From Xanthomonas sp. 3793 (lineage in GTDB: Bacteria > Pseudomonadota > Gammaproteobacteria > Xanthomonadales > Xanthomonadaceae): DNA of 64,000 nucleotides. Under the pieces are notes generated by a model. That model was not told the origin of the DNA. It worked only from the letters and a program-made list of their open reading frames with translations, and ran no database searches. Below are positions 9,130-17,706 of the stretch, in pieces (positions within the stretch are counted from its first letter, which is position 1; each line of letters begins with the position of its first letter). Location: positions 496,001 through 560,000 of the forward strand of contig NZ_JANTYU010000002.1 of assembly GCF_024806835.1 (NCBI RefSeq). The letters run 5' to 3'. Made by a program: the position numbers and the translations under genes.

Positions 9130-9837
9130 ATGCGCACGACCGACTTTCGCACGGATGGTGCGCAGGCCACCCCGGGGGGGGCGCCACGCTGGAGCGGGCA
9201 TGCCGGGGCGCTGGCCGCTGCCGCCGGCCTGGCCTTCATCGGGCTGGTACTGGTGCTGCAGTGGCTACGCGGCGATCTGTGGTGGATCGACGCGCAACTC
9301 AGCGCCTATCTGCACGGCGCCTACGGCCTGCTGCTGCGCACGGCGTACTGCCTGTTGGCCGCAGCGATGGCGTGGCTGGCGGCGGGCCTGTATGCGGCGC
9401 TGGCGCCGGCGGCACGCAGCCGCACGGTGTTGGGATTGTTCTGGCTGGCAGGGCTGGGCTTGTGCGCGGTGGCGATCGGCGACAGCTGGATGCCGGAGCT
9501 GGCGCCAGACGCGGCAACACTGGTGCATGTGGTGTCGGCCGACGCCACGTTCCTGTGCGTGATCGCGGCGGTGTTGCTGCAGTCGTGGTACTTCTGCCGC
9601 GATCGCGCATGGCGCGCGCATTGGGTCGGAGCATGCGTGCTCGGTTGGGCGGCATTTGCGGTGCTGCTGTTCCATGTCACGGTCACTAGCGCGCCGCCGG
9701 GGATCAGCCAGAAGATCGCCATCGTGCTGATCGTGGCCTGGATGGTGCGGGTGGGGCTGTGGCTGACGCGCACCGTACGCGGTGGGGCTGCACGCACCGC
9801 GCATTCGCGTGACAATGGCCGGGTCAATCAACCGTAG
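9130..9837 (+). CDS. DUF998-type integral membrane protein
   Basis: 235 residues if started at ATG 9130 (an alternative ATG lies at 9088, 14 residues earlier). There are about six hydrophobic helices (LAAAAGLAFIGLVLVLQWL, LLRTAYCLLAAAMAWLAAGLYAAL, VLGLFWLAGLGLCAVAIGDSW, VVSADATFLCVIAAVLLQSWYF, VLGWAAFAVLLFHV, IAIVLIVAWMVRVGLWL). The family resembles DUF998 membrane proteins of unknown function. It is divergent from mprF with a 260-bp gap, and only 10 bp separate its stop from the RidA-family gene, so these two are probably one transcript. A membrane role linked to MprF is possible but unsupported. Confidence 0.75.
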   Translation: MRTTDFRTDGAQATPGGAPRWSGHAGALAAAAGLAFIGLVLVLQWLRGDLWWIDAQLSAYLHGAYGLLLRTAYCLLAAAMAWLAAGLYAALAPAARSRTVLGLFWLAGLGLCAVAIGDSWMPELAPDAATLVHVVSADATFLCVIAAVLLQSWYFCRDRAWRAHWVGACVLGWAAFAVLLFHVTVTSAPPGISQKIAIVLIVAWMVRVGLWLTRTVRGGAARTAHSRDNGRVNQP

Positions 9838-9847
9838 GAAGTCTGAA

Positions 9848-10195
9848 ATGCTGCAGCGATTCGATGCGGGTCCGCGTATGTCCGAGATGACCGTCCATGG
9901 CGGCGTGTGCTACCTGGCCGGCCAGATTGCCGATGACACCAGCGAAGACATCACCGGGCAGACCCGCCAGGTGCTGGCCGAGATCGACAAGCTGCTGGCG
10001 CAGGCGGCCAGCGACAAGACCAAGATTCTGCGCGCCGAAATCTATCTGGCCGACATCGCCGACTTCGACGGCATGAACGCCGCCTGGGACGAATGGGTGC
10101 CGCACGGCTTCACGCCTGCGCGCGCCACGGTCGAAGCCAAACTGGCGCGGCCGGAATGGAAGGTGGAGATCGTGATCACCGCCGCGGCGGGCTGA
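9848..10195 (+). CDS. RidA family protein (enamine/imine deaminase-like)
   Basis: 115 residues. The start at 9848 has AGGAAG at 9836-9841. The fold markers are GGVCYLAGQIADD, TRQVLAEIDKLLAQA, ILRAEIYLADIADFDGMNAAWDEWV and PARATVEAKLARPEWKVEIVITA; the conserved Arg of the active site is in PARATV and the terminal Glu in KVEIVI. RidA proteins hydrolyse reactive enamines/imines made by PLP enzymes and form trimers. This copy belongs to the RidA superfamily, but the exact subgroup (RidA versus Rid4-7) cannot be fixed by eye. It lies 10 bp downstream of the membrane protein gene. Confidence 0.88.
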   Translation: MLQRFDAGPRMSEMTVHGGVCYLAGQIADDTSEDITGQTRQVLAEIDKLLAQAASDKTKILRAEIYLADIADFDGMNAAWDEWVPHGFTPARATVEAKLARPEWKVEIVITAAAG

Positions 10196-10543
10196 TCGCG
10201 CGCTGCATGCGCCTATCGATACGGCTGCGCATCCGCCAGGGTGCGTGGCGGTGTCTGCGACCGGTGTGTCTCCTCCGCACTGCGCGCTTGCAAGCGCGGT
10301 GCACGGATGCCGATGCATGGCATCGGCTCAGACGCATCGTGCTTGGCGCGCTTCACCATCTGAGGTCCGAGCGCGTTATGCGTCAGGTCGCCTGCAATGC
10401 GCAGGCTGCCACGATGCGCGACTGCGGTCTGTCGCGCCTTCTCCCCATCGCCAACCAATGCGATGGTTCGTTTACGTCGCGATGCACGGCAGCGGTGGCT
10501 GCTGGTCCGTCATCGCCATCCAGGCGTTCGAGGCAGCGTGCCC
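10196..10543. other. Gene-free stretch between convergent genes, with one palindrome
   Basis: 348 bp between the RidA stop and the end of the methyltransferase gene. I see no convincing gene. A perfect 8-bp inverted repeat with a 3-base centre (GCCGATGC-ATG-GCATCGGC, 10309-10327) could form a hairpin, but no T-run follows. Confidence 0.5.
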
Positions 10544-11614
10544 TCAGCGTTTGACGAAGCGGTAGTGCGCCACACCCCATTCGCGGCCGTGGTCGTAGCC
10601 GAACAGCTCCGCGCAGGCCAGCCAGAACATGCGCCAACGCTGCCACCAGCGCTGCGCATCGTCGCCATAGGTCTGCTTCAACAGCGGCATGATCTGCGCG
10701 CGGTGGCGGTCCTGGTTTTCCAGCCAGGCATTGGCGGTTTTTTCGTAGTGCTCGCCCGACAGGACCCAGCGTTGTTCGATCACCACGTCCTGCTGGAAAT
10801 GCAGCAGGGTGTCGGCCGCCGGCATCAGCCCGCCGGTGAAGAAATGCCGCCCCATCCAGTTGTCTTCGCCGGCCACCTCGAACGGATAGGCCAGATCGCG
10901 GTGGCAGAAGATGTGCACGAACAGCTTGCCGCCGGGCGCCAGCCAGCTGCCTACACGTGCAAGCAGATCGCGGTAGTTGCGCATGTGCTCGAACATTTCC
11001 ACCGACACCACGCGGTCGAAATTGCCCGGCGGCAGCGCCAGCGCGTTGACGTCGGCGGTGATGACCTGCACGTTGCCCAGGCCGCGGATGCGGCACTGCT
11101 CCAGGATGTGCGCGCGCTGCGGGCGTGAGTTGGACACTGCGGTGATGGTGGCGTTGGGGTAGCGCTCGGCCATCCACAAGGTCAGCGAGCCCCAGCCGCA
11201 GCCCAGTTCCAGGATGCGTTGGCCATCGGCCAGCTCGGCGCGCTCCCCGTACAGCGCCAGCATGCGTTCTTCGGCCGCGTCCAGGTCCGGGGTGCTCGCG
11301 TCCCAGTAGCAGCTGCTGTATTTCAACCGTTTGCCCAGGCACAGGGTGAAGAACTGCGGCGGCAATTCGTAGTGCTGGCGATTGGCGGCATCGGTTTCGA
11401 TCGCGATCGCGCTGGCGCGCAGGCTGTCGATGAAGACGCGCTGCCGCTCGCCGTTGGCATCGGCATCGCCGCCGCGCTCATCGCGCAGGCGCTGCGCGCA
11501 CAGACGCCGGATGCCGTAACGCAACGCGGCGTCGGGCAGCACGCCGGATTCGGCCAGACGGGTGGCAAAGGCTTCTTCGGGCAGCGAGGAGGGCGGGGCG
11601 GTGACGGTGGACAT
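10544..11614 (-). CDS. Cyclopropane-fatty-acyl-phospholipid synthase family methyltransferase (last gene of lipid operon)
   Basis: 356 residues from ATG 11614. The SAM-binding loop is LELGCGWGSLTLWMAE, and the family blocks HYELPPQFF, SSCYWD, SVEMFEHMRNY, FVHIFCHRDLAYPFEV and NWMGRHFFTGGLMP follow. Overall this belongs to COG2230 but sits closer to the coclaurine N-methyltransferase-like branch than to classical Cfa, because HYELPPQFF replaces HYDLGNxxF. It probably methylates or cyclopropanates membrane acyl chains, though another acceptor cannot be excluded. It is the distal gene of a minus-strand operon, 17 bp after the DUF1295 gene. Confidence 0.85.
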   Translation of the reverse strand: MSTVTAPPSSLPEEAFATRLAESGVLPDAALRYGIRRLCAQRLRDERGGDADANGERQRVFIDSLRASAIAIETDAANRQHYELPPQFFTLCLGKRLKYSSCYWDASTPDLDAAEERMLALYGERAELADGQRILELGCGWGSLTLWMAERYPNATITAVSNSRPQRAHILEQCRIRGLGNVQVITADVNALALPPGNFDRVVSVEMFEHMRNYRDLLARVGSWLAPGGKLFVHIFCHRDLAYPFEVAGEDNWMGRHFFTGGLMPAADTLLHFQQDVVIEQRWVLSGEHYEKTANAWLENQDRHRAQIMPLLKQTYGDDAQRWWQRWRMFWLACAELFGYDHGREWGVAHYRFVKR

Positions 11615-11631
11615 GCGACTCTCCAGGCAAC

Positions 11632-12414
11632 TCAGGACGAAGGGGGAAGCGGGAAAAACGCACTGGTGGTGCGCTGGTAGTGCGCGTAATCCTCGCCACG
11701 CGAGCGCAGGGCCTGCTGCTCGGTGTAGGGAATACCGGTGAAGCGATACAGGAACACGAACATCACCACCGGCCCGAGCGCGCACAGCGCCACCGGCCAG
11801 GGCCCGGCGCCGACCGCCAGGGCCAGATAGGCGAACCAATGCACGAACTCGAAGAAATAATTGGGATGGCGCGAATACCGCCACAGTCCCTTGCGACAGG
11901 TCTTGCCGCGATTGGCCGGGTCGGCCTTGTGCGCAGACAGCTGCCGGTCGGCCAGTGCCTCGCCGCCGACGGCAACCAGCCACACCACAACCGCCAACGT
12001 GCTCCATACGCTCCATGCCGGGTTCGGGTTGCTGGCCGCAGCCAGGAACGGCACCGCAAACAGCACCACCACCACCGCCTGGGCCAGGAAGAAACCGAGA
12101 AACTTGCGCTGGTCGCCGTTCCAATGTTCGCGCAGGGCGCGATAACGGCCGTCTTCGTGCGGGTCGCCGAACACGCGCACGCCCAGATGCCAGGCCAGAC
12201 GCGTGCCCCACAGACCGCCAAGCACCGCCACCAACACGCGCGGCAGCAACGCACCGTCGGACATCCACGCGCAATACGGCGCAGCAATCGCCAGGCAGGC
12301 CGCCCACAACACGTCGACCGGGCCGGCATTGCCGCTACGGCGTTGCCATAGCCAGCCCAGCACCATCACCCCACTTGCGAATACGCCCACATGCAGCAGC
12401 GGCCACACAGTCAT
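11632..12414 (-). CDS. DUF1295 integral membrane protein (steroid reductase/ICMT-like fold)
   Basis: 260 residues with about seven membrane helices. The C-terminal part has the DUF1295 hallmark: GLWRYSRHPNYFFEFVHW, TGIPYTEQQALRSRGEDYAHYQRTTSAF. DUF1295 resembles 3-oxo-5-alpha-steroid 4-dehydrogenases and isoprenylcysteine methyltransferases, whose conserved R-HPNY segment binds the cofactor (NADPH or SAM). The likely role is reduction or methylation of an acyl or isoprenoid chain in the membrane, inferred from family and operon. It starts inside the end of the DUF2878 gene (4-bp ATGA overlap), which indicates translational coupling. Confidence 0.87.
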   Translation of the reverse strand: MTVWPLLHVGVFASGVMVLGWLWQRRSGNAGPVDVLWAACLAIAAPYCAWMSDGALLPRVLVAVLGGLWGTRLAWHLGVRVFGDPHEDGRYRALREHWNGDQRKFLGFFLAQAVVVVLFAVPFLAAASNPNPAWSVWSTLAVVVWLVAVGGEALADRQLSAHKADPANRGKTCRKGLWRYSRHPNYFFEFVHWFAYLALAVGAGPWPVALCALGPVVMFVFLYRFTGIPYTEQQALRSRGEDYAHYQRTTSAFFPLPPSS

Positions 12415-12956
12415 TGCAGTTCTCCGGTCATGTCGTGCGGCAATGGTCGCGCCAGACGCCGTGCATACAGCGACAACACGCCGCAGGCCACGCCCCAGCC
12501 GGTGCCGACGGCGAGTACCGCATGCAGCGGCGGTGCCGACAGTTCCACTGCATGCCAGCTGCGTTGCGCCAGCCAGTACGAAAACGGGCCGAAGATGGCG
12601 CCAAGCACCACCGCCAGCCACGGGCGTTGCATCACGCTGCGCAACGAATGATTGAGCGTGAGCGCAAAGCCCACCCACAGCGCCAGAATCCATGCCGGCG
12701 CCAGCACGCTACCGGGCCACGCCGCGGCGTACCGCACCCAGCCCCCCGCTGCCAGCGTGGTGTCCAGCAGCAGGCCCAGCGCCAATGCGGCGATCAGCAA
12801 CGGACCATCGCCGGGCGCGCGTCGCGAGGGCCACAGTTGATACAGCGCAAATAGCGCCAGCACCAGTAGCGTTGGCCAGACGCGGCCGTGCGCGGCAGCG
12901 GCCACCGCCACCACCCAGAGCACCTGCAAGCCGAGATAGTTGCCGAGCTGCTTCAT
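12411..12956 (-). CDS. DUF2878 membrane protein
   Basis: 181 residues, about six hydrophobic helices (YLGLQVLWVVAVAAAA, LLVLALFALYQLW, LLIAALALGLLLDTTLAAGGW, APAWILALWVGFALTLNHSL, VVLGAIFGPFSYWLAQRSW, LAVGTGWGVACGVLSLYARRL). The pattern GxLLDT...AP.WI..LW..FA.TLNHS matches DUF2878, regularly found next to cyclopropane-synthase-type methyltransferases and DUF1365/FAD genes in proteobacterial stress-lipid operons. No enzyme activity is established. It begins 3 bp after the upstream methyltransferase stop and overlaps the DUF1295 gene by 4 bp. Confidence 0.87.
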   Translation of the reverse strand: MKQLGNYLGLQVLWVVAVAAAAHGRVWPTLLVLALFALYQLWPSRRAPGDGPLLIAALALGLLLDTTLAAGGWVRYAAAWPGSVLAPAWILALWVGFALTLNHSLRSVMQRPWLAVVLGAIFGPFSYWLAQRSWHAVELSAPPLHAVLAVGTGWGVACGVLSLYARRLARPLPHDMTGELQ

Positions 12957-12959
12957 GCC

Positions 12960-14246
12960 TCACGCAAGACCGGGCACGAACTGCGGCGGGCGTGCGCCGG
13001 GCTTGCTCAGCCACAGGTGCACGTCGCCGATCGAACGTTCCAGAAAACCGGCTTCGCAATAGGCCAGGTAGAACTCCCACATGCGGATGAAGCGCTCGTC
13101 GTAGCCCAGTGCGCGCACCTGCGGCAGCTGCGCCATGAAGCGCTGCCGCCAGGCGCGCAATGTCAGCGCATAGCTGGGACCGATATCTTCGAGATGGAAC
13201 AGGCGCAGGTCGCTGGCGCGCGCTACCGCCCCGGTCATCGCGGCCACCGACGGAATGAAGCTGCCGGGGAAGATATGCCGCTTGATGAAGTCCACCGAGT
13301 GCAGCGCCTGCTTGTAGCGATGATCCTCGATGGTGATGGCCTGGATCAGCGCCTCGCCATCGTCGCCGAGCAGGCTGCCGACCTTGGCGAAGTAAGTGTC
13401 CAGATACTGGTGGCCGATCGCCTCGATCATCTCGATCGACACCACGCGGTCGTAGCGGCCCTGCAGGTCGCGGTAGTCGCTCAACAACACGCTGACCCGG
13501 TCGCTCAAGCCGGCTTCGGCGATGCGCTGGCTCGCCAGATCGAACTGCTCGCGCGAAATGGTGGTGGTGGTGACGCGGCAGCCGTGTTCGCGCGCCGCAT
13601 GCAGTGCAAACCCGCCCCAGCCGGTGCCGATCTCGACGACATGATGCTGCGGGCCGAGGCGCAACTTCTGGCAGATGCGTTCGAGCTTGCGCGTGGCCGC
13701 ACGTTCCAGCGCCGCTTCGCCCTGGGCTTCTTCGCCATCGACGAAGATCGCCGACGAGTACATCAGGTTCTGATCCAGAAACAGCTTGAACAGCGGGTTG
13801 CCCAGGTCGTAGTGCGCGGCGATGTTGCGCCGGCTGCCGCTGCGGGTATTGCGCGCAAACGTATGCAGGCTGCGCATCGCCCAGCCACCCAGGCGCGCGG
13901 TGCCGGTCTCCATCGCATCCAGCCGGTCGCGATTGCGCAACAGCAGGCGCATCAGCCCGACCAGATCGTCGCACTGCCATTGCCCGTCCATGTACGACTC
14001 GCCCGCGCCGACGCTGCCGTTGAGTGCGGCCTGCCGATAGAAATCCGGGTCGATGACGCGCAACTGCATCTGCAACGCGTGCGCACCGCTGGCGTTACCC
14101 AGCGTGGTGACCGTGTCGGCTTCGCGCAGCTGCAGCTGCCCGTCGCGCAGGTCGCCGAGTGTGGCCAGCAGGCGCTTGCGCAGCAGGCGGTCCGTCCAGG
14201 AAGCCGCGCGCGGCGCAGCAGTGTCGGGCAGGGAGGTGGCGTTCAT
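12960..14246 (-). CDS. Cyclopropane-fatty-acyl-phospholipid synthase family methyltransferase
   Basis: 428 residues from ATG 14246. Motifs are those of Cfa: ESYMDGQWQCDDL, AHYDLGNPLFKLFLD, MYSSAIF, EIGTGWGGFALHAA (SAM site), QFDLASQRI, VSIEMIEAIGHQYL, FIKRHIFPGSFIPS. The enzyme transfers a methyl(ene) group from SAM to the double bond of phospholipid acyl chains at the inner membrane. In alphaproteobacteria close relatives (UfaM type) in similar operons make methylated unsaturated chains and not cyclopropanes; which reaction occurs here cannot be told by eye. The start overlaps the DUF1365 stop by 4 bp. Confidence 0.9.
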   Translation of the reverse strand: MNATSLPDTAAPRAASWTDRLLRKRLLATLGDLRDGQLQLREADTVTTLGNASGAHALQMQLRVIDPDFYRQAALNGSVGAGESYMDGQWQCDDLVGLMRLLLRNRDRLDAMETGTARLGGWAMRSLHTFARNTRSGSRRNIAAHYDLGNPLFKLFLDQNLMYSSAIFVDGEEAQGEAALERAATRKLERICQKLRLGPQHHVVEIGTGWGGFALHAAREHGCRVTTTTISREQFDLASQRIAEAGLSDRVSVLLSDYRDLQGRYDRVVSIEMIEAIGHQYLDTYFAKVGSLLGDDGEALIQAITIEDHRYKQALHSVDFIKRHIFPGSFIPSVAAMTGAVARASDLRLFHLEDIGPSYALTLRAWRQRFMAQLPQVRALGYDERFIRMWEFYLAYCEAGFLERSIGDVHLWLSKPGARPPQFVPGLA

Positions 14247-15127
14247 CGGGAATCTCGCACAGGCGGATGGGGGTGATCGTGGACAGGGTTGCCGCGCAGC
14301 CACAGGCGCAGGGCCTGCCAGTGGATGGCGAGCACCACCTGCACGGTCATCAAGGGGTAGGCGAGCAGGGTGCGCGCCAGCGTGCGCGCGGTCAGTGGCT
14401 GACGTTGCAGGACCAGCGTGGCATCGAAGCGTCGGGTGCCGCTGTTGTTGATTGCGTCGGCAGCGTCGTCGTCACTGGCATCCAGTACGTCCATATGCAC
14501 GCGCAGTTGCGCATCCGGCACGCTGAAGCGCCAGTCGTAGCGGTGCTGCATGCCCATGAACGGCGAGACGTGGAAGCGTTTGTCGAAGCGCCATGCATGC
14601 ACATCGCGATGCGTGCGGGCCTGCGCCACCGGCAGCACATAGGTGTGACGTTGCTGCCAGGGCGTGTTGGTGATTTCCGCCACGATCCAGCGCAAGCCGT
14701 CATGCCGGTCGAAGCAGTAATAAAAGCTCACCGGGTTGAACACGTGGCCGAAGTAACGCAGATGCGTCAGCAGCCGAATGGCGCCTTCCGGGCGCTCGCC
14801 GGTCTGCGCCTGCACGCAATCGCGCACTGCCTGGTCCAGCGGAACGCTGGGATCGCCCAGGTAGTCGCTGCGGCGGAACTGCGCCAGATTGGCGCGGCCT
14901 ACCGACCATAGCCAGCGATGGGCGAACACCTGATCCAGTTCGGACAGGTCCAGGTACATCAGGAACAGGCGGTAACGGAAATCCAGCGGTTTGGGCGCGA
15001 AGCGGCGATGTCGCACCCATCCGGTGTAGATCGCGCTGCGCAAGCCGCCCGCCACGCTGCCGGCACCGCTGTCCTCACCGGGAGGCAGCGGCACCGCGTC
15101 GGTACTGGCTTCGCGCAGCAGTTGCAT
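14243..15127 (-). CDS. DUF1365 family protein
   Basis: 294 residues from ATG 15127. Family blocks are SAIYTGWVRHRRFAPKPLDFRYRLFLMYLDL, LLTHLRYFGHVFNPVSFYYCFD, IVAEITNTPWQQRHTY, FDKRFHVSPFMGM and a C-terminal hydrophobic helix (YPLMTVQVVLAIHWQALRLWL). DUF1365 is nearly always next to an FAD-dependent oxidoreductase and a Cfa-like methyltransferase. In Rhodobacter such genes belong to the singlet-oxygen sigma-E regulon. The chemical role is not settled. Stop and start overlap as TAATG with the FAD gene (1 bp) and ATGA with the methyltransferase. Confidence 0.9.
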   Translation of the reverse strand: MQLLREASTDAVPLPPGEDSGAGSVAGGLRSAIYTGWVRHRRFAPKPLDFRYRLFLMYLDLSELDQVFAHRWLWSVGRANLAQFRRSDYLGDPSVPLDQAVRDCVQAQTGERPEGAIRLLTHLRYFGHVFNPVSFYYCFDRHDGLRWIVAEITNTPWQQRHTYVLPVAQARTHRDVHAWRFDKRFHVSPFMGMQHRYDWRFSVPDAQLRVHMDVLDASDDDAADAINNSGTRRFDATLVLQRQPLTARTLARTLLAYPLMTVQVVLAIHWQALRLWLRGNPVHDHPHPPVRDSR

Positions 15128-16377
15128 TACCAGGTCACTCCCAGGCCATGGGCCACATCCACGCCGCTGCGCAGGCCGTCTTCGTGGAAGCCGAAGCCCC
15201 ATGCCGCACCGGCAAACCAGGTGTGGTGCCTGCCCTGGATCTCTGCCTTGCGGTCCTGCGCCGCCAGCGCGGCGGCGTTCTGTACCGGGTGGCGATAGCG
15301 CATGCGCCGCAGCACCTTGGCCGGGTCGATGTCGTGGTCGCGGTTGAGGCTGACGATGAAGGGCTGCGGCGCGTCGATCGACTGCAGCGCATTCATCCAG
15401 TAACTCACCGTGCATGGCGCCTGCGGGTCGGCCGGCACATGCGCGTTCCACGCCGCCCACGCGCGCCTGTCGCGCGGCAGCACGCGGGCATCGGTATGCA
15501 GCACGGTGTCGTTGTCCTGGTAGGTGATGCCACCCAGGATCTGCCGCTCGGACTCGGTGGCATCGCTGAGCAAGGCCAGTGCGTCGTCGGCATGGCAGGC
15601 CAGCACCACCTCGTCGAAGTATTCTTCGCCGCGCAACGAGTTGAGCATGATGCCATCGGGGGTGCGCCGGATCGCGTGCACCGGTGTGGACAAGCGTTCC
15701 AGCACCTGCCAACGCCGCCGCAGCGCACGCACATAGCTGTTGGACCCGCCACGCACCACCTGCCACTGCGGCCGGCCGCTGATCTGCAGCATGTGGTGGT
15801 TGGCCATGAAGCCGATCAGCTGGCCCATGGGGAATTCAAGGATGGTCTGCGACGGCGATGACCACAGCGCCGATGCCATCGGTACCAGATGCTGGTCGCG
15901 AAACGCGGCCGAATAGCCATGCCGCTGCAGATACGCGCCCAGCGTGCTGAAGCGCTCGTCGCTGTGCAGTACCTGCGGCGCCTGCCGATAGAAGCGCCGC
16001 AGGTCCGCCAGCATGCCCCAGAAGCGCGGGTTGAGCAGATTGCGCCGCTGGCAAAACAATCCATCCAGGCTGCCGGCGTTGTACTCCAGCCCGCTGCCGG
16101 CATCGTGCACCGAAAAACTCATCGTGGTCGGCTGCGAGGCCACGTCCAGCTCGGCGAACATGCGGGTGAGCAGCGGATAGTGCTGCGGGTTGAACACGAT
16201 GAAGCCGCTGTCCACCGCGTAGCGCTGGCCGTGCAGTTGGATGTCGTGGGTGTGGGTGTGGCCGCCGAGATAATCGGCCGCCTCGAACAAGGTGACTTCG
16301 TAGCGACGCGACAGCAGCCACGCCGCGCCCAGGCCGGCGATTCCGCTGCCGACCACGGCGATTCTGCCCTCCCTCAT
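15127..16377 (-). CDS. FAD/NAD(P)-binding amine-oxidase-like protein of the lipid operon
   Basis: 416 residues from ATG 16377. The N-terminus is a dinucleotide fold, VVGSGIAGLGAAWLLSRRYEVTLFEA, followed by GGHTHT and DSGFIVFN. Other family segments are FPMGQLIGFMANHHMLQ, VRGGSNSYVRAL, VVLACHADDALALL and the C-terminal FAGAAWGFGFHEDGLRSG FAD-contact motif. Related flavoproteins in alphaproteobacterial furan fatty acid pathways act on phospholipid-bound methylated chains; by analogy this one may desaturate or oxidise the methylated chain, which is inference. It overlaps the desaturase gene by 4 bp and the DUF1365 gene by 1 bp, so the order in the transcript is desaturase, FAD protein, DUF1365. 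Confidence 0.9.
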   Translation of the reverse strand: MREGRIAVVGSGIAGLGAAWLLSRRYEVTLFEAADYLGGHTHTHDIQLHGQRYAVDSGFIVFNPQHYPLLTRMFAELDVASQPTTMSFSVHDAGSGLEYNAGSLDGLFCQRRNLLNPRFWGMLADLRRFYRQAPQVLHSDERFSTLGAYLQRHGYSAAFRDQHLVPMASALWSSPSQTILEFPMGQLIGFMANHHMLQISGRPQWQVVRGGSNSYVRALRRRWQVLERLSTPVHAIRRTPDGIMLNSLRGEEYFDEVVLACHADDALALLSDATESERQILGGITYQDNDTVLHTDARVLPRDRRAWAAWNAHVPADPQAPCTVSYWMNALQSIDAPQPFIVSLNRDHDIDPAKVLRRMRYRHPVQNAAALAAQDRKAEIQGRHHTWFAGAAWGFGFHEDGLRSGVDVAHGLGVTW

Positions 16378-17369
16378 CGCGCCACCCGTTGCGCGCGGCG
16401 CGTGAGCATTGCCGGCATCGGCTTGAGATCCCATACCAGGCCTACCCACGACATCGCCTTGAGGCCATACCAGGTGACGTCGTACTCCCACCAGCGCATG
16501 CCTTGCCGCGCCGAGCCGGGGAAAAAGTGATGGTTGTTGTGCCAGCCTTCGCCGAAGGTGATCAACGCCAGCAGCCAGTTGTTGCGGCTGTCGTCGCGCG
16601 TGTCGAACCGCCGGCTACCGAAGCGGTGGGCCAGCGAATTGATGGTGAAGGTGGCATGGAACAGCGCCACCGTGGACAGCACAAATCCCCACACCAGCAG
16701 CTGCGGGCCGTTGGTGTGCAACGCGGGTGCAGCGTCGGCCAGCCAGTCGCCAAGCAGATACAGGCCGAGCGCCAGCAGCACCGGCATCACGATGTCGAAG
16801 CGGTCGATGAAACGCAGTTCGCCGAAGCGACGCAGGTCCGGGATCACCTCCCAGTCGGTGCGGAAGTTGCGCGGAGTGAGGAACCAACCGGTGTGGCTCC
16901 ACCAGAACCCGTGCTGGGCCGGCGAATGCGGATCGCGGCCGGTGTCGGTGTGCCGATGGTGGTTGCGGTGATGCGCCGCCCACCACAGCGGCCCGCGCTG
17001 CACGCAGGTGGCGCCGATGGCGGCGAACACGAACTGCAATGCGCGCGAGGTCTTGAATGCACGATGGGAAAAATAGCGGTGATAGAAGCCGGTGAGCGCA
17101 AACATGCGCAGCGCGTACAGCGCCAGTGCTATGCCGGCGGCAAACCACGATGCGCCGACCCAGAACACCGCCAGGCAGGCCACATGCAGCGCGATGAAGG
17201 GCAGGGCGCGCAGCCAGTCGATGCGATCGGCGCGCGCCTCGTCCAGCGGCTCGTCGGCTTGCGAATCCACCCAGCGACGCAGGCTGCCGATGCGCGATGC
17301 CACCCAGCCGCGATGCTTGGGCGGGGGCTGAGGCGATGCGACGTGGGGGTCGAGTCCAGTGCTCGGCAC
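16374..17369 (-). CDS. Membrane acyl-CoA/acyl-lipid desaturase (first gene of lipid operon)
   Basis: 331 residues from a GTG at 17367-17369, chosen because GGAGA (complement of 17377-17381) lies 7 bases upstream. Three histidine boxes of stearoyl-CoA-type di-iron desaturases are intact: HRYFSH (97-102), HRNHH (134-138), HNNHH (277-281). Four or so hydrophobic segments surround them (FIALHVACLAVFWVGASWF, AGIALALYALRMFAL and others). The protein would insert a double bond, usually delta-9, in fatty acyl chains using O2. As first gene of the operon it could supply the unsaturated chain that the two methyltransferases and the FAD enzyme modify. Confidence 0.92.
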   Translation of the reverse strand: MPSTGLDPHVASPQPPPKHRGWVASRIGSLRRWVDSQADEPLDEARADRIDWLRALPFIALHVACLAVFWVGASWFAAGIALALYALRMFALTGFYHRYFSHRAFKTSRALQFVFAAIGATCVQRGPLWWAAHHRNHHRHTDTGRDPHSPAQHGFWWSHTGWFLTPRNFRTDWEVIPDLRRFGELRFIDRFDIVMPVLLALGLYLLGDWLADAAPALHTNGPQLLVWGFVLSTVALFHATFTINSLAHRFGSRRFDTRDDSRNNWLLALITFGEGWHNNHHFFPGSARQGMRWWEYDVTWYGLKAMSWVGLVWDLKPMPAMLTRRAQRVAR

Positions 17370-17706
17370 GCGTGGTTCTCCGTAGGTTATCGAAACCCTT
17401 TACGCAAGCTGCCGGCAAACAGATGCACCAGCCCGCTTGATCGTCGCATGCAAGGGTGGGATTGACGCGCTTGCGCACCCCCAGGACGCAAGCGCGCACA
17501 CCGATATGTGCGCTCAGTATCAGTGACGCAGATGAGGTGGGTTGTGAAGTCGCCGGTGCGGGCAGCGCGGGTGCGTAAAGCCATCGCGCTGGGTAGGCGT
17601 GCTCATCCCGGTGCGGAAGGCACACAATGACGGTGAGAACGATGACTCCATCGCGCAGTTGCTGCGCTCCGTCCGGTGGCGGCGCAGCAACTGCCCGGGC
17701 ATCCGA
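17370..17706 (-). promoter_or_regulatory. Leader/promoter region of the lipid operon
   Basis: 337 bp between the anti-sigma stop and the desaturase start, with no supported gene. It holds the GGAGA ribosome site for the GTG start and must contain any operon-specific promoter. I could not fix a -35/-10 pair. Candidate boxes on the minus strand are TGATAC (17517-17522) and GTGCATCTG with GCGTAAAG further down (about 17400-17430), neither proven. Confidence 0.4.
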
